Shown: one piece after another, positions 42,358 to 51,381 of the stretch
Position numbering within the stretch: the stretch's first letter is position 1
Layout of the letters: every line of letters begins with the position of its first letter
From: Chloroflexota bacterium
Lineage (GTDB): Bacteria > Chloroflexota > Anaerolineae > Promineifilales > Promineifilaceae
NCBI GenBank assembly: GCA_018004935.1
Contig: JAGNBF010000052.1
Coordinates: forward strand, 1 to 51,381
Direction: 5' to 3'
Length of the DNA stretch: 51,381 bases
Program-made: the position numbers and the translations under genes
Notes under the pieces: generated by a model
Database searches by the model: none
Told to the model about the DNA's origin: nothing
Seen by the model: only the letters and a program-made list of their open reading frames with translations

Positions 42358-43605
42358 ATGATTTCCCTGCCTAAACGCGAAAAACAACAGCCAATGGCAC
42401 CTCTCGCGGCCGCAGTCACCAGGCCATTACGCATTCTCATGGTCACCCCTACCTCTTTCTTTGCCGATTATGGGGGCCATATCCGCATCTTGGAAGAAAC
42501 ACTGGCGCTACAACGCTTAGGCCATCAAGTTACCATTGTTACCTATTACAAAGGCAATGACGTACCAGGGCTAGATATTCATCGTACCCCCCGCCTGCTC
42601 TGGCATGCCGAATATGAAGTAGGTTCATCGCGCCATAAACTGGCCTTTGATCTCTATCTTTTTGCCCAGGCCTTACGGCTCGCGTGGCAAATACGCCCAG
42701 ATATCATACATGGGCACATGCACGAAGGTGCTTTGATCGGAGGTGTTCTGGCTCGCCTCTTTCGTATTCCCCTCATCTTTGATTTTCAGGGGAGTCTGAC
42801 CGGTGAAATGTTAGATCATGGCTTCTTAAAGCCAGATAGCTTCCTCTATCACATCATCCACCACCTGGAAAGGTTCATTTGTCGCCTGCCCCAGGCCACG
42901 CTAACCAGTTCTCTACGTTCGGCCCGGCTTCTAGAACATGAATTTGCTATGCGGCCGCGAACGATTCACCCCCTGCCCGATTGCGTAGATATCACCCGGT
43001 TCGATCCCCACCAATTCACCACCCCCGAAAAAAACGCCCTTAAACAGCATCTCGGTATCCCCCTGGATAAACCCGTAGTTGCCTACCTGGGCCTACTCGC
43101 CGATTATCAAGGGACGCCGCATCTTTTGGAAGCGGCCGCGTACCTTAAAAAAAAGGGTCAGCCCATTCACTTTCTCATCATGGGTTTCCCCAATGTAGAA
43201 TATTACCGTGCCCTGGCCGAAACACTTGGCGTCACTGATTGTGTCACCCTTACCGGCAAAGTACCTTACACCAGCGCCCCTCTCTTTCTCTCTTTAGGCG
43301 ATGTCGCCGTCTCGGCCAAAATGTCCAAAACAGAAGGCAGTGGCAAAGTCCTAAACTACATGGCGATGGCTCAGCCCATTGTGGCCTATGATACGGTCGT
43401 TCATCGTGAATACCTGGCCGAGCTAGGTGTTTATGCGCCAGAAGGGGATATCATAGCCCTGGCAGAAGCAATTGGGCAATTAACTGAGGACCCCGCCCGA
43501 CGAACCATTTTAGGACAACAATTGCGCCAGCGTGCGGCCGCGAACTACAGTTGGCACACCGCAAGCGAACGAATCGTTGCCCTATATCGTAGCTTGACGC
43601 ACTGA
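42358..43605 (+). CDS. Family 4 glycosyltransferase (GT-B)
   Basis: 415 residues. RILMVTPTSFFADYGGHIRILEETLALQRLGHQVTIVT is the N-terminal Rossmann domain; PDIIHGHMHEGALIGGVLA and IFDFQGSLTGEM follow. The C-terminal domain has VVAYLGLLADYQGTPHLLEAA and the donor-binding motif KTEGSGKVLNYMAMAQPIVAYDT, which is the E-x7-E-like region of retaining GT4 enzymes. It transfers sugar from a nucleotide donor in the cytosol or at the membrane; the product is unknown. Four GCGGCCGC copies are present. It ends just upstream of the rpoB promoter. Confidence 0.92.
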   Translation: MISLPKREKQQPMAPLAAAVTRPLRILMVTPTSFFADYGGHIRILEETLALQRLGHQVTIVTYYKGNDVPGLDIHRTPRLLWHAEYEVGSSRHKLAFDLYLFAQALRLAWQIRPDIIHGHMHEGALIGGVLARLFRIPLIFDFQGSLTGEMLDHGFLKPDSFLYHIIHHLERFICRLPQATLTSSLRSARLLEHEFAMRPRTIHPLPDCVDITRFDPHQFTTPEKNALKQHLGIPLDKPVVAYLGLLADYQGTPHLLEAAAYLKKKGQPIHFLIMGFPNVEYYRALAETLGVTDCVTLTGKVPYTSAPLFLSLGDVAVSAKMSKTEGSGKVLNYMAMAQPIVAYDTVVHREYLAELGVYAPEGDIIALAEAIGQLTEDPARRTILGQQLRQRAAANYSWHTASERIVALYRSLTH

Positions 43606-43622
43606 GCTAAATTTGTTATAAT
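43594..43622 (+). promoter_or_regulatory. Sigma-70 promoter for rpoB
   Basis: TTGACG (43594-43599), 17-base spacer, then a perfect TATAAT (43617-43622). The -35 box overlaps the end of the preceding gene. The predicted transcript starts near 43629 and carries a leader of about 270 bases before rpoB. The -10 region GTTATAATCC is shared with the rpsL promoter. Confidence 0.85.
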
Positions 43623-43801
43623 CCTCTTTCGCTTACTAGCCGTAAAACTTCAGGTACAATGTTCCCTTCCCCGAGGGTTGTCAGAAAGAGTACATAAATC
43701 GGTGCATTGACCCTTTGTCGGCAAGTTTTATTGGTCTGTAAAGCCAAAAAGAGGAGAAATCCACATTTTTTTGAAACCCAGGTTTAAACTGAGTTAATCT
43801 A

Positions 43802-43836
43802 GGGGTGCAACACACTTGTCCGTTGCACCCCTTTTT
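43802..43836 (+). terminator. Leader terminator hairpin upstream of rpoB (probable attenuator)
   Basis: Stem GGGGTGCAAC (43802-43811) with GTTGCACCCC (43822-43831), loop ACACTTGTCC, then TTTTT. It lies downstream of the rpoB promoter and 66 bases before the rpoB start, so transcription must read through it. It could also end read-through from the GT4 gene. Confidence 0.8.
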
Positions 43837-43902
43837 GGCGAATTGCTATTTTTGAGTTGCAGACATCATCCCATGTCTGCCCAAAGGGAGCAGGTGACGT
43901 TT

Positions 43903-46900
43903 ATGGCTAGACTTCCTATTAAAAGCTATGCCCGTAGTAAAGATCCGCTAGAACTGCCCAAACTCATTGATGTTCAGCTAGATTCCTTTGATCTATTTGT
44001 CAAAGAAGGCCTGGCTGAACTCTTTGAAGAAATATCACCCATCATTAGCTTTAATGGTGATCTCAAACTGTACTTCCCGTCCACTTTGCCGGAAGTAAAA
44101 GATTTCAGCCTGAAATACTGGTTTGGTGATCCCAAATATAGCGTCGAAGAGTGTGTTGAACGTGACATGAGCTACGCCGCACCTCTCTCCGTTCAGGCCC
44201 TTCTCTACAGTCAAGATCAGGATCAACCCATTGTCCAGGATATCTTCATGGGCGATTTTCCCCTGATGACCAATGCCGGTACCTTTGTCATCAATGGTAC
44301 CGAACGTGTCGTTGTCAGCCAGTTAATACGCTCCCCTGGTGCCTACTTTGAAGTTCAGGAAGAACGTACCACTGGACGACCACTGGCCATGGGAAAGCTT
44401 ATCCCTGACCGTGGTGCCTGGATGGAGTTCGAAACACGGAAAACCGATTACATTACGGTTAAATTTAACCGTAAACGTACTGTACCTGTCACTATGTTCC
44501 TGCGTGCCCTGGCCGCCGTAGATGACGGCTTGGGCAACCAACTCATTAAACAAGGCTCTGACGAAGAACTCTTAGCCCTATTTGCTGACGTAGACACCAA
44601 TGGTGAACATCGGTACATCCCCGGTAGCATTGAGCAAGAACCCCCGTGGGATCAAGATCGGCCCCAATCAGAACAGGCCCTGATCGAATTTTACAAGAGA
44701 ATGCGCCCTGGTGACCCGCCAACACTTGACAATGCCCGCGAATATCTCATCGAGCAACTGTTTGACAAACGTCGTTATGATGTTGCCAGTGTTGGGCGTT
44801 ATAAACTAAATAAACGGCTGGGCCTCCAGACACAAGTTCCTTTACAGCATCGCACCCTCACCCAGTACGACGTAGTCAATCTGGTGCGCCGTATGATCCT
44901 CATCAATAACGGCCAGGAAAGACCAGATGATATTGACCACTTAGGAAATCGTCGGGTTAAAACTGTCGGTGAATTGCTCCAGGCTAAACTGCGCGTTGGT
45001 CTGCGCCGTATGGAACGTGTCGTCAAAGAACGCATGTCCATTCGCGAGAGTGATAATATCACCCCAGTCACTCTCATCAATATCCGCCCCGTCGTTGCGG
45101 CCGTTCGTGAATTCTTCGGTAGCTCACAATTAAGCCAGTTCATGGAACAAACCAATCCTCTGGCCGAACTGACCCACAAACGGACACTCTCTGCTTTGGG
45201 TCCGGGCGGTCTGCGTCGAGAACGCGCTGGCTTTGAAGTCCGTGACGTGCATCACAGCCATTACGGCCGCATCTGCCCCATCGAAACACCGGAAGGTCCT
45301 AACATTGGTTTGATTGGACGTCTGGCAACGTATGGACGAGTGAATAAATACGGGTTCATTGAAACCCCATATCGCCGCGTTCTTAACAAACTGACCAATG
45401 ATAGTCCCGAACTACCCGGTCGTAGTGCAATGGGTAACATCGTTCACCCCGAAACGGGTGAAATCCTGGTAGAGTCCACCAAACCCATTACAGAAGAGGC
45501 TATTGCCCAGATCAAAGCCGCAGGTATTCCTGAAGTTAAAGTGCGTCCTTTCCTTACAGAAGAGATCCTGTACATGTCTGCTGATGAAGAAGACCACTTT
45601 ACAATTGCCCAGGCCAATGCCGAATTAGATGAACGCCAGCAATTTACTGGTGATCGTATCACAGCACGGCGTAATCAAGAATTCCGGTTTGCCTCTGTTG
45701 AGCGTATTGACTTCATGGACGTGGCTCCCCGACAGATTGTTGGTGTGTCTGCGTCACTCATTCCTTTCTTGGAACATGACGACGCAAACCGCGCCCTCAT
45801 GGGTTCCAACATGCAACGGCAAGCTGTCCCCCTCATTAAACCTGATGTCCCGATTATCAGTACAGGCATGGAAATGCAAGCGGCTCGTAACTCCGGTCAG
45901 GTTGTCATTGCCCGTGAAGATGGAGAAGTCATAAGCGTTAGTGGTGATACGATTGTGGTGATGGGTGCATCAGGACCCGTCACGTATGCTCTCCGCAAAT
46001 ACAAACGCTCTAATCAGAGTACTGTAGTAGATCAGCAACCGGTCGTCTATAAAGGGCAGATTGTTCACAAAGACAATATTCTAGCCGACAGCTCATCTAC
46101 CCGATTTGGCGAACTGGCATTGGGCCAGGACGTAGTTGTTGCTTTCCTGTCCTGGGAAGGTGGGAATTACGAAGACGCCATTATTCTCAACGAACGCCTG
46201 GTACGTGATGATCTCTTCACCTCTGTTCATATAGAGAAACATGAAGTAGAGGCCCGTGACACCAAATTAGGGCCCGAAGAAATCACTTACGACATTCCTA
46301 ATGTCAGTGAGGATGCCTTAAAAGACTTGGATGAGCGCGGTATTATTCGTGTTGGTGCGGATGTCAATGAAAATGACATTTTGGTGGGTAAAATCACCCC
46401 GAAAGGCGAGAAAGAGCTGACACCAGAAGAAAAATTACTTCGCGCTATCTTTGGTGATAAGGCACGTGAAGTCAAAGACACGAGCTTGCGTTTGCCCCAT
46501 GGGGCGCGTGGTAAGGTAGTAGATGTGCAAGTGTTTACGCGCCAGCATGATCGCGACTTACCTGCTGGGGTCGAGACAATGGTGCGTGTAAGCGTAGCCC
46601 AACGACGCAAAATCTCTGTGGGTGACAAAATGGCTGGTCGCCATGGTAATAAGGGTGTTATCTCTATGATTGTTCCTGAAGAGGACATGCCTTACCTGGA
46701 AAATGGCCGTGCGGTAGACATTATTCTGAACCCCATGGGTGTACCTGGGCGTATGAATTTGGGTCAAGTCCTAGAAACACACTTGGGTTGGGCCGCAAGC
46801 CGCCTGGGTTTCCGAGTGGTAACACCTGTTTTTGATGGGGCCAACGAAGATGACATTGCCGCTGAATTGGCTCGTGCCTGGTTGACGGATCACGCCTGGG

Positions 46901-47820
46901 ATGTCATGAATGATTGGGCTTGGGATTGGTTGAATGAAATCAGCTATGACACGCAAAACCTGACAGCTGATAATGAGGTTCGTCGCCTCTTTATTTCTGC
47001 CTGGTTGGCTGAAAAACCCTATGATCAGGAACGATTGGCCACAGATGAGTTTTATGCTCGTCGTGCAGTGGTGAGTGAATGGTTGAGGGATAAAGGATAT
47101 AAGCCGGAAACGGTCTTCCCCGAAGGCATTGCGGAAACGGAGTATATCCACTTTAATCAGATTGCTGTAGATGCCTGTGTGCGTGAATGGTCTACTTATA
47201 TGGTAGAGAAGTACGAACTATCATCTGATTTGCGCCCCGAAGCCAATGATGGGACTGAATTGTTGTGGGAAAAGGCCAGCAAGGTTGTCCTACTTGCAGG
47301 TGTGCCTATTCCCGTATTAGGCAAAGAGCGCTTATTTGATGGTAAATCAGGCCAATCTTTTGATCAGCCTGTTACAACCGGCATCATCCACATGCTGAAG
47401 TTAGCCCATCTGGTTGAGGATAAGGCCCATGCTCGTTCCACTGGCCCATACTCACTGGTGACACAACAGCCGCTAGGTGGTAAAGCTCAGTTTGGTGGTC
47501 AACGCTTTGGTGAGATGGAAGTGTGGGCGTTGGAAGCATATGGTGCGGCGTATACCCTTCAGGAGCTTTTGACCGTGAAATCTGACGATGTACAAGGACG
47601 GGTTAAGACCTACGAGTCCATCGTCAAAGATGAACCTATTGAATCTCCCGGTATTCCGGCTTCGTTCCGTGTTTTGGTGAAAGAATTGCAGAGTTTGGGC
47701 CTTGCGGTAGAAGCAGTTACCGAGAATGGGGATGTAATCCGCTTTGGCAAGGATGACGATAAGAAGAATCGTCAGTATGCGGGTACTGGGTTAATGGACC
47801 TGGCCCGTAGCCGGGGCTAA
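43903..47820 (+). CDS. rpoB: RNA polymerase beta subunit
   Basis: About 1305 residues. Canonical regions are present: [13 protein letters not shown]-like N-terminus ([15 protein letters not shown]), [46 protein letters not shown] (rifampicin pocket), [23 protein letters not shown], and [28 protein letters not shown]. The rifampicin-site residues look wild type. An insertion of roughly 130 residues, rich in Trp and acidic residues, lies between about 990 and 1140, just after [13 protein letters not shown]. The start (GGGAGCAGGTGACG before ATG 43903) is preferred over 43816, which begins inside the leader terminator. No GCGGCCGC occurs in this gene. It has its own promoter and terminator, and rpoC does not follow. 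Confidence 0.97.
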   Translation: MARLPIKSYARSKDPLELPKLIDVQLDSFDLFVKEGLAELFEEISPIISFNGDLKLYFPSTLPEVKDFSLKYWFGDPKYSVEECVERDMSYAAPLSVQALLYSQDQDQPIVQDIFMGDFPLMTNAGTFVINGTERVVVSQLIRSPGAYFEVQEERTTGRPLAMGKLIPDRGAWMEFETRKTDYITVKFNRKRTVPVTMFLRALAAVDDGLGNQLIKQGSDEELLALFADVDTNGEHRYIPGSIEQEPPWDQDRPQSEQALIEFYKRMRPGDPPTLDNAREYLIEQLFDKRRYDVASVGRYKLNKRLGLQTQVPLQHRTLTQYDVVNLVRRMILINNGQERPDDIDHLGNRRVKTVGELLQAKLRVGLRRMERVVKERMSIRESDNITPVTLINIRPVVAAVREFFGSSQLSQFMEQTNPLAELTHKRTLSALGPGGLRRERAGFEVRDVHHSHYGRICPIETPEGPNIGLIGRLATYGRVNKYGFIETPYRRVLNKLTNDSPELPGRSAMGNIVHPETGEILVESTKPITEEAIAQIKAAGIPEVKVRPFLTEEILYMSADEEDHFTIAQANAELDERQQFTGDRITARRNQEFRFASVERIDFMDVAPRQIVGVSASLIPFLEHDDANRALMGSNMQRQAVPLIKPDVPIISTGMEMQAARNSGQVVIAREDGEVISVSGDTIVVMGASGPVTYALRKYKRSNQSTVVDQQPVVYKGQIVHKDNILADSSSTRFGELALGQDVVVAFLSWEGGNYEDAIILNERLVRDDLFTSVHIEKHEVEARDTKLGPEEITYDIPNVSEDALKDLDERGIIRVGADVNENDILVGKITPKGEKELTPEEKLLRAIFGDKAREVKDTSLRLPHGARGKVVDVQVFTRQHDRDLPAGVETMVRVSVAQRRKISVGDKMAGRHGNKGVISMIVPEEDMPYLENGRAVDIILNPMGVPGRMNLGQVLETHLGWAASRLGFRVVTPVFDGANEDDIAAELARAWLTDHAWDVMNDWAWDWLNEISYDTQNLTADNEVRRLFISAWLAEKPYDQERLATDEFYARRAVVSEWLRDKGYKPETVFPEGIAETEYIHFNQIAVDACVREWSTYMVEKYELSSDLRPEANDGTELLWEKASKVVLLAGVPIPVLGKERLFDGKSGQSFDQPVTTGIIHMLKLAHLVEDKAHARSTGPYSLVTQQPLGGKAQFGGQRFGEMEVWALEAYGAAYTLQELLTVKSDDVQGRVKTYESIVKDEPIESPGIPASFRVLVKELQSLGLAVEAVTENGDVIRFGKDDDKKNRQYAGTGLMDLARSRG

Positions 47821-47829
47821 TTGGGAATT

Positions 47830-47871
47830 AAACCCTGATGTCCTGTGCATAACGGTGACATCAGGGTTTTG
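47830..47871 (+). terminator. Intrinsic terminator after rpoB
   Basis: AAACCCTGATGTC (47830-47842) pairs with GACATCAGGGTTT (47857-47869), followed by T residues. Placed 10 bases after the rpoB stop, it closes rpoB as a one-gene transcript. Confidence 0.85.
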
Positions 47872-47884
47872 TTATGTGAAATTT

Positions 47885-47912
47885 TTGACAAGCTATGCGC
47901 CTGTGTTATAAT
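47885..47912 (+). promoter_or_regulatory. Sigma-70 promoter for the str operon
   Basis: Perfect TTGACA (47885-47890), 16-base spacer and perfect TATAAT (47907-47912). It drives rpsL-rpsG-fusA-tuf. The leader is about 200 bases. Confidence 0.88.
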
Positions 47913-48016
47913 CCACCTTCGTACTCTTGAAAACGCACCGGTAACCAGGGTTTAAGTCTATCCACTAGATAGATAGAGACTGAATCAAGTTACCAATTGC
48001 ATAGGCAAAGATAGAC

Positions 48017-48054
48017 ATGGAGGCCATCAATGAGGAATTGATGGCCTCCATTTT
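48017..48054 (+). terminator. Leader terminator hairpin upstream of rpsL (probable attenuator)
   Basis: A perfect 15-bp stem (ATGGAGGCCATCAAT 48017-48031 with ATTGATGGCCTCCAT 48037-48051), five-base loop GAGGA, then TTTT. It stands 64 bases before the rpsL start. Upstream in the leader, GGTAAC (47940-47945) can pair with GTTACC (47989-47994) around an AGTCT/AGACT inner stem, so a separate leader hairpin is also possible. Confidence 0.8.
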
Positions 48055-48117
48055 GTCGCCTTAAGGTAACTGATAGAAAGTTCGTGAATCACGAGAAGTG
48101 GAAGGAGAAAGTTAAGC

Positions 48118-48588
48118 GTGCCTACGATTAATCAATTGATACGCAAGGGACGTTCACCTAAGACAAAGAAAAGCACGGCACCTGCCTTGCAGTGGACGTT
48201 AAATATCTTCAAACAGCGGCGCACACGCCAGCCCAAAGGCGCGCCACAGAAGCGTGGTGTTTGTACGCAAGTGAAAACAGCTACACCGAAGAAACCGAAT
48301 TCGGCTTTGCGTAAGGTGGCTCGTGTTCGTTTGACAAATGGTGTGGAAGTCACGGCTTACATTCCTGGTGAAGGGCATACATTGCAGGATCACTCTGTGG
48401 TGTTGGTACGTGGCGGCCGCGTAAAAGACTTGCCCGGTGTGCGTTACCACATTGTACGTGGGGCACTGGACACGACTGGTGTTGACGGGCGTCGTAAGGC
48501 GCGTTCAAAATACGGTGCGAAAGTACCGAAGGCTGGAGCCAAGACCGGAACCAAACCCGGAGCCAAGCCCGCCCCGAAGAGAAAATAG
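48118..48588 (+). CDS. rpsL: 30S ribosomal protein S12
   Basis: 156 residues (E. coli S12 is 124). The core [73 protein letters not shown] is unmistakable. Two additions are seen: about 15 residues inserted after PALQ ([15 protein letters not shown]) and a basic Ala/Lys/Pro C-terminal tail of about 20. The streptomycin-site lysines are present (K58-K59 here), so no classical resistance substitution. GTG start, with AAGGAG 12 bases upstream. First gene of the str operon. Confidence 0.97.
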   Translation: MPTINQLIRKGRSPKTKKSTAPALQWTLNIFKQRRTRQPKGAPQKRGVCTQVKTATPKKPNSALRKVARVRLTNGVEVTAYIPGEGHTLQDHSVVLVRGGRVKDLPGVRYHIVRGALDTTGVDGRRKARSKYGAKVPKAGAKTGTKPGAKPAPKRK

Positions 48589-48600
48589 TGAGGTTGAATT

Positions 48601-49071
48601 ATGCCAAGACGATACACCCCGGAAAAGCGAGATGTTGTACCCGATCTCCGTTATGATAGTAATCATGTCTCGATGTTTGTGAACCGCTTGATGCGGAATG
48701 GCAAAAAGAGTGTGGCTATTGGCCTGATGTATGATGCTCTGGCGTCCGTAGAGGATAAGACAGGCCGTCCGGCAATGGAAACCTTTGAACAAGCATTGAA
48801 GAACGTTGGCCCACAGGTAGAAGTCAAACCCCGGCGCGTGGGTGGGGCTACATACCAGGTACCGGTTCCGGTAGAAACTTCACGGCAGGTTTCTTTGGCA
48901 ATGCGCTGGCTGTTAGCGGCCGCACGCAGTCGCGCTGGCCGTTCTATGGCCGAAAAATTGGCTGCCGAATTTATGGATGCGGCAAAAAACCAGGGTTCAG
49001 CCATTAAGAAGAAAGATGATACTCACCGTATGGCAGAGGCCAACCGTGCCTTCTCCCATTTCCGGTTTTAA
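48601..49071 (+). CDS. rpsG: 30S ribosomal protein S7
   Basis: 156 residues, normal length. Starts MPRRYTPEKRDVVPDLRYDS, with the RNA-binding MRNGKKSVAIGLMYDAL and GGATYQVPVPVETSRQ motifs and the C-terminal THRMAEANRAFSHFRF. It nucleates assembly of the 30S head domain and binds 16S rRNA near the E site. It follows rpsL by 12 bases in the same operon. One GCGGCCGC (48916-48923) codes Ala-Ala. Confidence 0.98.
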   Translation: MPRRYTPEKRDVVPDLRYDSNHVSMFVNRLMRNGKKSVAIGLMYDALASVEDKTGRPAMETFEQALKNVGPQVEVKPRRVGGATYQVPVPVETSRQVSLAMRWLLAAARSRAGRSMAEKLAAEFMDAAKNQGSAIKKKDDTHRMAEANRAFSHFRF

Positions 49072-49108
49072 TTATGCAGGCTATCCTGGTCTGTAGAGCA
49101 GGTTTATC

Positions 49109-51187
49109 ATGAGTCGTTACCCGTTAGACAAATTACGCAACATTGGCATTATTGCCCACATTGACGCCGGTAAAACTACTACTACCGAGCGTATCCTGTA
49201 TTACACCGGTATGATCCACCGTATGGGTGAAGTCCATGAAGGGACAACCACGATGGATCATATGGTTCAGGAACGCGAACGTGGTATTACAATCACTTCG
49301 GCCGCAACAACCACTTTTTGGCGGGATTGTCAGATTAATATTATTGATACCCCCGGTCATATTGACTTCACGGCTGAAGTGCAACGTAGTCTCCGTGTGT
49401 TAGATGGTGGCGTGACGGTATTTGATGCCGTAGCCGGTGTTGAACCACAATCTGAGACGGTCTGGCGTCAGGCGAATCAATATGGGGTACCCCGTATTTG
49501 CTTCGTAAACAAAATGGATCGCATTGGGGCAAACTTTACACGCACCATTGACATGATCAAAGATCGCCTGAAAGCTAACCCGGTGGCGATTCAATGGCCT
49601 ATAGGCCAGGAAGCTGAATTCCGTGGGGTAGTAGACCTGATGACGATGGAAGCCATCATTTGGGAAGATAGTGATCAGGGTGTTACCAGTACGGTTGTGC
49701 CAATACCTGTAGACTTAGCGGATGAAGTCGCGGCCGCACGTGAAACCCTGATTGAACGTATCGCCGAAACGAACGATGAACTCACCATGCGCTATCTTGA
49801 AGGTGAGGAAATCACCCAAGATGAATTGCAGGTCGCTCTCCGGAAAGCAACAATTTCTAATCAGGTCGCCCCTGTTCTCTGTGGTACCGCCCTTCGCAAT
49901 AAAGGAGTACAAAAACTCCTGGATGCAGTAGTAGATTATCTCCCCTCTCCATTGGATATTCCCGCTATTGAGGGAACCAATCCTTATACCGGTGAAACTG
50001 AACTCCGTCTAGCCGGTGACAATGAGCCTGTTTCAGCACTAGTCTTCAAAATTGTTACGGATCCATATGTGGGTAAACTGGCTTATTTCCGTGTTTACTC
50101 CGGTATTGTGACAGCTGGCTCAACCCTGACCAATAGCACGAAAAACCGCAAAGAACGCATTGGCCGTATCGTTCGTATGCACGCCGATCACCGTGAAGAT
50201 CTGAAAGAAGTACGAGCGGGAGATATTGCCGCCATTTTGGGTCTGAAGCAAACCATTACAGGTGATACATTATCAGATCCTGACAAAGCCGTAGTTCTAG
50301 AAACGATTAGTTTTCCCGAACCTGTCATTCAATTGGCAATTGAACCTAAGACAACCGCCGATCAAGATAAAATGGGCATTGCCTTACGTGCTCTAGCCGA
50401 TGAAGACCCTACCTTCCAGGTTAAGGGAGATGAACAAACCGGACAGACAGTGCTGTATGGTATGGGTGAACTACACCTTGAAGTACTGGTAGACCGGATG
50501 TTACGGGAGTTCAAGGTTGCTGCAAATGTGGGGAAACCCCGTGTGGCTTACCGTGAAACCATTACCCGATTGGTAGAGAAGGCCGAAGGACGATTTGTTC
50601 GGCAGAGCGGCGGGCGCGGCCAGTTTGGTCATGTTATTTTGCGTCTGGAACCTTTGGAACCAGGCTCAGGATTTGTTTTTGAAAATGGTCTGGTGGGAGG
50701 GGTAATTCCCAAAGAATATGTTTCCCCAGTCCAGGAAGGTATCCGTGAAGCGATGGAAGGGGGTATATTGGCCGGTTATCCTATGACCGACATCAAAGTC
50801 GTTCTTTATGATGGCTCTTTCCATGAAGTAGACTCCTCTGAAATGGCTTTCAAAATTGCTGGGTCAATGGGTTTCAAAGAGGGAGCACAAAAAGCGCAAC
50901 CTGTTTTGCTTGAACCCATCATGGCACTTGAAGTAACCATACCGGAAGAATATACCGGTGATGTGGTCGGTAGCCTTTCAGCTCAACGCGGTATGATTGA
51001 AGGGATTGAAATGCGCTCCGATGGCATTCAAACCATCCGGGCTAAATGTCCACTGGCTGAAATGTTTGGTTATGCTACCCGTCTGCGCTCTATGTCACAG
51101 GGTCGTGGTAGTTTCACGATGGAATTCCATCATTATGCCCAGGTCTCACCCAACCTGGCCAAAGACATCATCAGTGGCAAGGCGTAA
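49109..51187 (+). CDS. fusA: Elongation factor G
   Basis: 692 residues, full length. GTPase motifs: [19 protein letters not shown] (P-loop), [11 protein letters not shown] (switch 1), [14 protein letters not shown], and the domain IV end [15 protein letters not shown] and [23 protein letters not shown]. It drives tRNA-mRNA translocation. Third gene of the str operon; a 37-base gap follows rpsG. The N-terminus begins directly at the [11 protein letters not shown] motif, as in most bacteria. Confidence 0.98.
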   Translation: MSRYPLDKLRNIGIIAHIDAGKTTTTERILYYTGMIHRMGEVHEGTTTMDHMVQERERGITITSAATTTFWRDCQINIIDTPGHIDFTAEVQRSLRVLDGGVTVFDAVAGVEPQSETVWRQANQYGVPRICFVNKMDRIGANFTRTIDMIKDRLKANPVAIQWPIGQEAEFRGVVDLMTMEAIIWEDSDQGVTSTVVPIPVDLADEVAAARETLIERIAETNDELTMRYLEGEEITQDELQVALRKATISNQVAPVLCGTALRNKGVQKLLDAVVDYLPSPLDIPAIEGTNPYTGETELRLAGDNEPVSALVFKIVTDPYVGKLAYFRVYSGIVTAGSTLTNSTKNRKERIGRIVRMHADHREDLKEVRAGDIAAILGLKQTITGDTLSDPDKAVVLETISFPEPVIQLAIEPKTTADQDKMGIALRALADEDPTFQVKGDEQTGQTVLYGMGELHLEVLVDRMLREFKVAANVGKPRVAYRETITRLVEKAEGRFVRQSGGRGQFGHVILRLEPLEPGSGFVFENGLVGGVIPKEYVSPVQEGIREAMEGGILAGYPMTDIKVVLYDGSFHEVDSSEMAFKIAGSMGFKEGAQKAQPVLLEPIMALEVTIPEEYTGDVVGSLSAQRGMIEGIEMRSDGIQTIRAKCPLAEMFGYATRLRSMSQGRGSFTMEFHHYAQVSPNLAKDIISGKA

Positions 51188-51255
51188 GAATAAACGATTA
51201 AGAGTGCCCTGCACCTTTTGTTTTAACCAATTCAGTAAAGAGAGGGATTTAAACA

Positions 51256-51381
51256 ATGGCCAAGGAAAAATTCGCACGTGAAAAACCACACTGCAACATC
51301 GGCACCATCGGTCATATTGACCACGGGAAAACCAGCCTGACAGCGGCGATTACCAAAGTGCTGGCGTTGAAAGGGAAGGCC
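51256..51381 (+). CDS. tuf: Elongation factor Tu, 5' part (cut by window end)
   Basis: Only the first 42 codons are present. [20 protein letters not shown] is typical, followed by the P-loop [21 protein letters not shown] precedes the ATG by 9 bases. The full protein would be about 395-400 residues. It delivers aminoacyl-tRNA to the ribosome; last visible gene of the str operon. Confidence 0.96.
   Translation, partial: MAKEKFAREKPHCNIGTIGHIDHGKTSLTAAITKVLALKGKA

Larger units (their letters stand above)
1198..49737. repeat. Dispersed highly iterated palindrome GCGGCCGC (81 copies)
   Basis: Reading the window line by line I find 81 copies of GCGGCCGC, many extended to CGCGGCCGCG, about one per 630 bases. 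Under equal base frequencies about 0.8 are expected. All but about three are inside genes; most read as Ala-Ala-Ala, others as Arg-Pro or Gly-Arg. Tandem overlapping pairs occur at 19765-19778, 21583-21596 and 35120-35133. The longest gap spans rpoB and its surroundings (43542-48412). Confidence 0.9.

Noticed and set aside
43816-43902. Longer RpoB N-terminus starting at 43816
   Set aside because: That start lies inside the leader terminator loop and the extra residues resemble no RpoB; ATG 43903 has a good ribosome binding site.

Overview
The window looks like chromosomal DNA of a free-living member of the Chloroflexota, most likely Anaerolineae/Ardenticatenia-like. This assignment is an inference. 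It rests on the bacterial str operon (rpsL-rpsG-fusA-tuf), a beta subunit (RpoB) with a large insertion, a GAF-rich soluble histidine kinase, a DUF951 gene, many GT-B and membrane glycosyltransferases, and a secreted protein ending in a short 'LPL' hydrophobic-basic tail. There are no phage genes, transposase genes, tRNAs, rRNAs or CRISPR arrays. The most striking global property is the palindrome GCGGCCGC, which I counted 81 times by eye (about one per 630 bases; fewer than two expected by chance). Almost all copies lie inside genes, like the cyanobacterial HIP1 palindrome.

Layout. 0-9 kb: an orphan receiver protein, a giant pseudokinase/Ig-like/CHAT-protease/McrB-type AAA protein, a multi-spanning membrane protein, a zinc-ribbon membrane protein and ScpA. 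9-15 kb: a ubiquitin-like/Mut7-C protein, a methyltransferase, a GrdB/PrdB-family selenoprotein gene read through an in-frame UGA, and a minus-strand Zn/Mn ABC transporter with a Fur-family regulator. 14.7-23 kb: a 1342-residue GAF histidine kinase, adenosine deaminase, an AP-superfamily phosphodiesterase, and a minus-strand pair of PhnD-type binding lipoprotein plus histidine kinase. 23-24.3 kb is packed with dispersed repeats. 24.3-29.2 kb: a ROK regulator and a sugar ABC transporter without its ATPase. 29.3-35.5 kb: methyltransferase, glycosyltransferase 2, SDR epimerase, CopC/thioredoxin-like pair, processive-type glycosyltransferase and DUF951. 35.8-43.6 kb: site-2 protease, HD protein, large beta-propeller exoprotein, TyrA-like dehydrogenase and GT4. 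43.6-51.4 kb: rpoB as its own transcription unit, then the str operon, cut off inside tuf.

Intergenic DNA is unusually rich in structure: three copies of a roughly 260-base MITE-like element, seven copies of a hairpin element whose central stem changes sequence while its flanks stay conserved, and at least three further REP-like families. The rpoB and rpsL transcripts both have a near-consensus sigma-70 promoter, a leader of 200-270 bases and an intrinsic-terminator hairpin before the start codon, suggesting transcription attenuation. All functional assignments come from reading motifs and family resemblance by eye; no database search was run.
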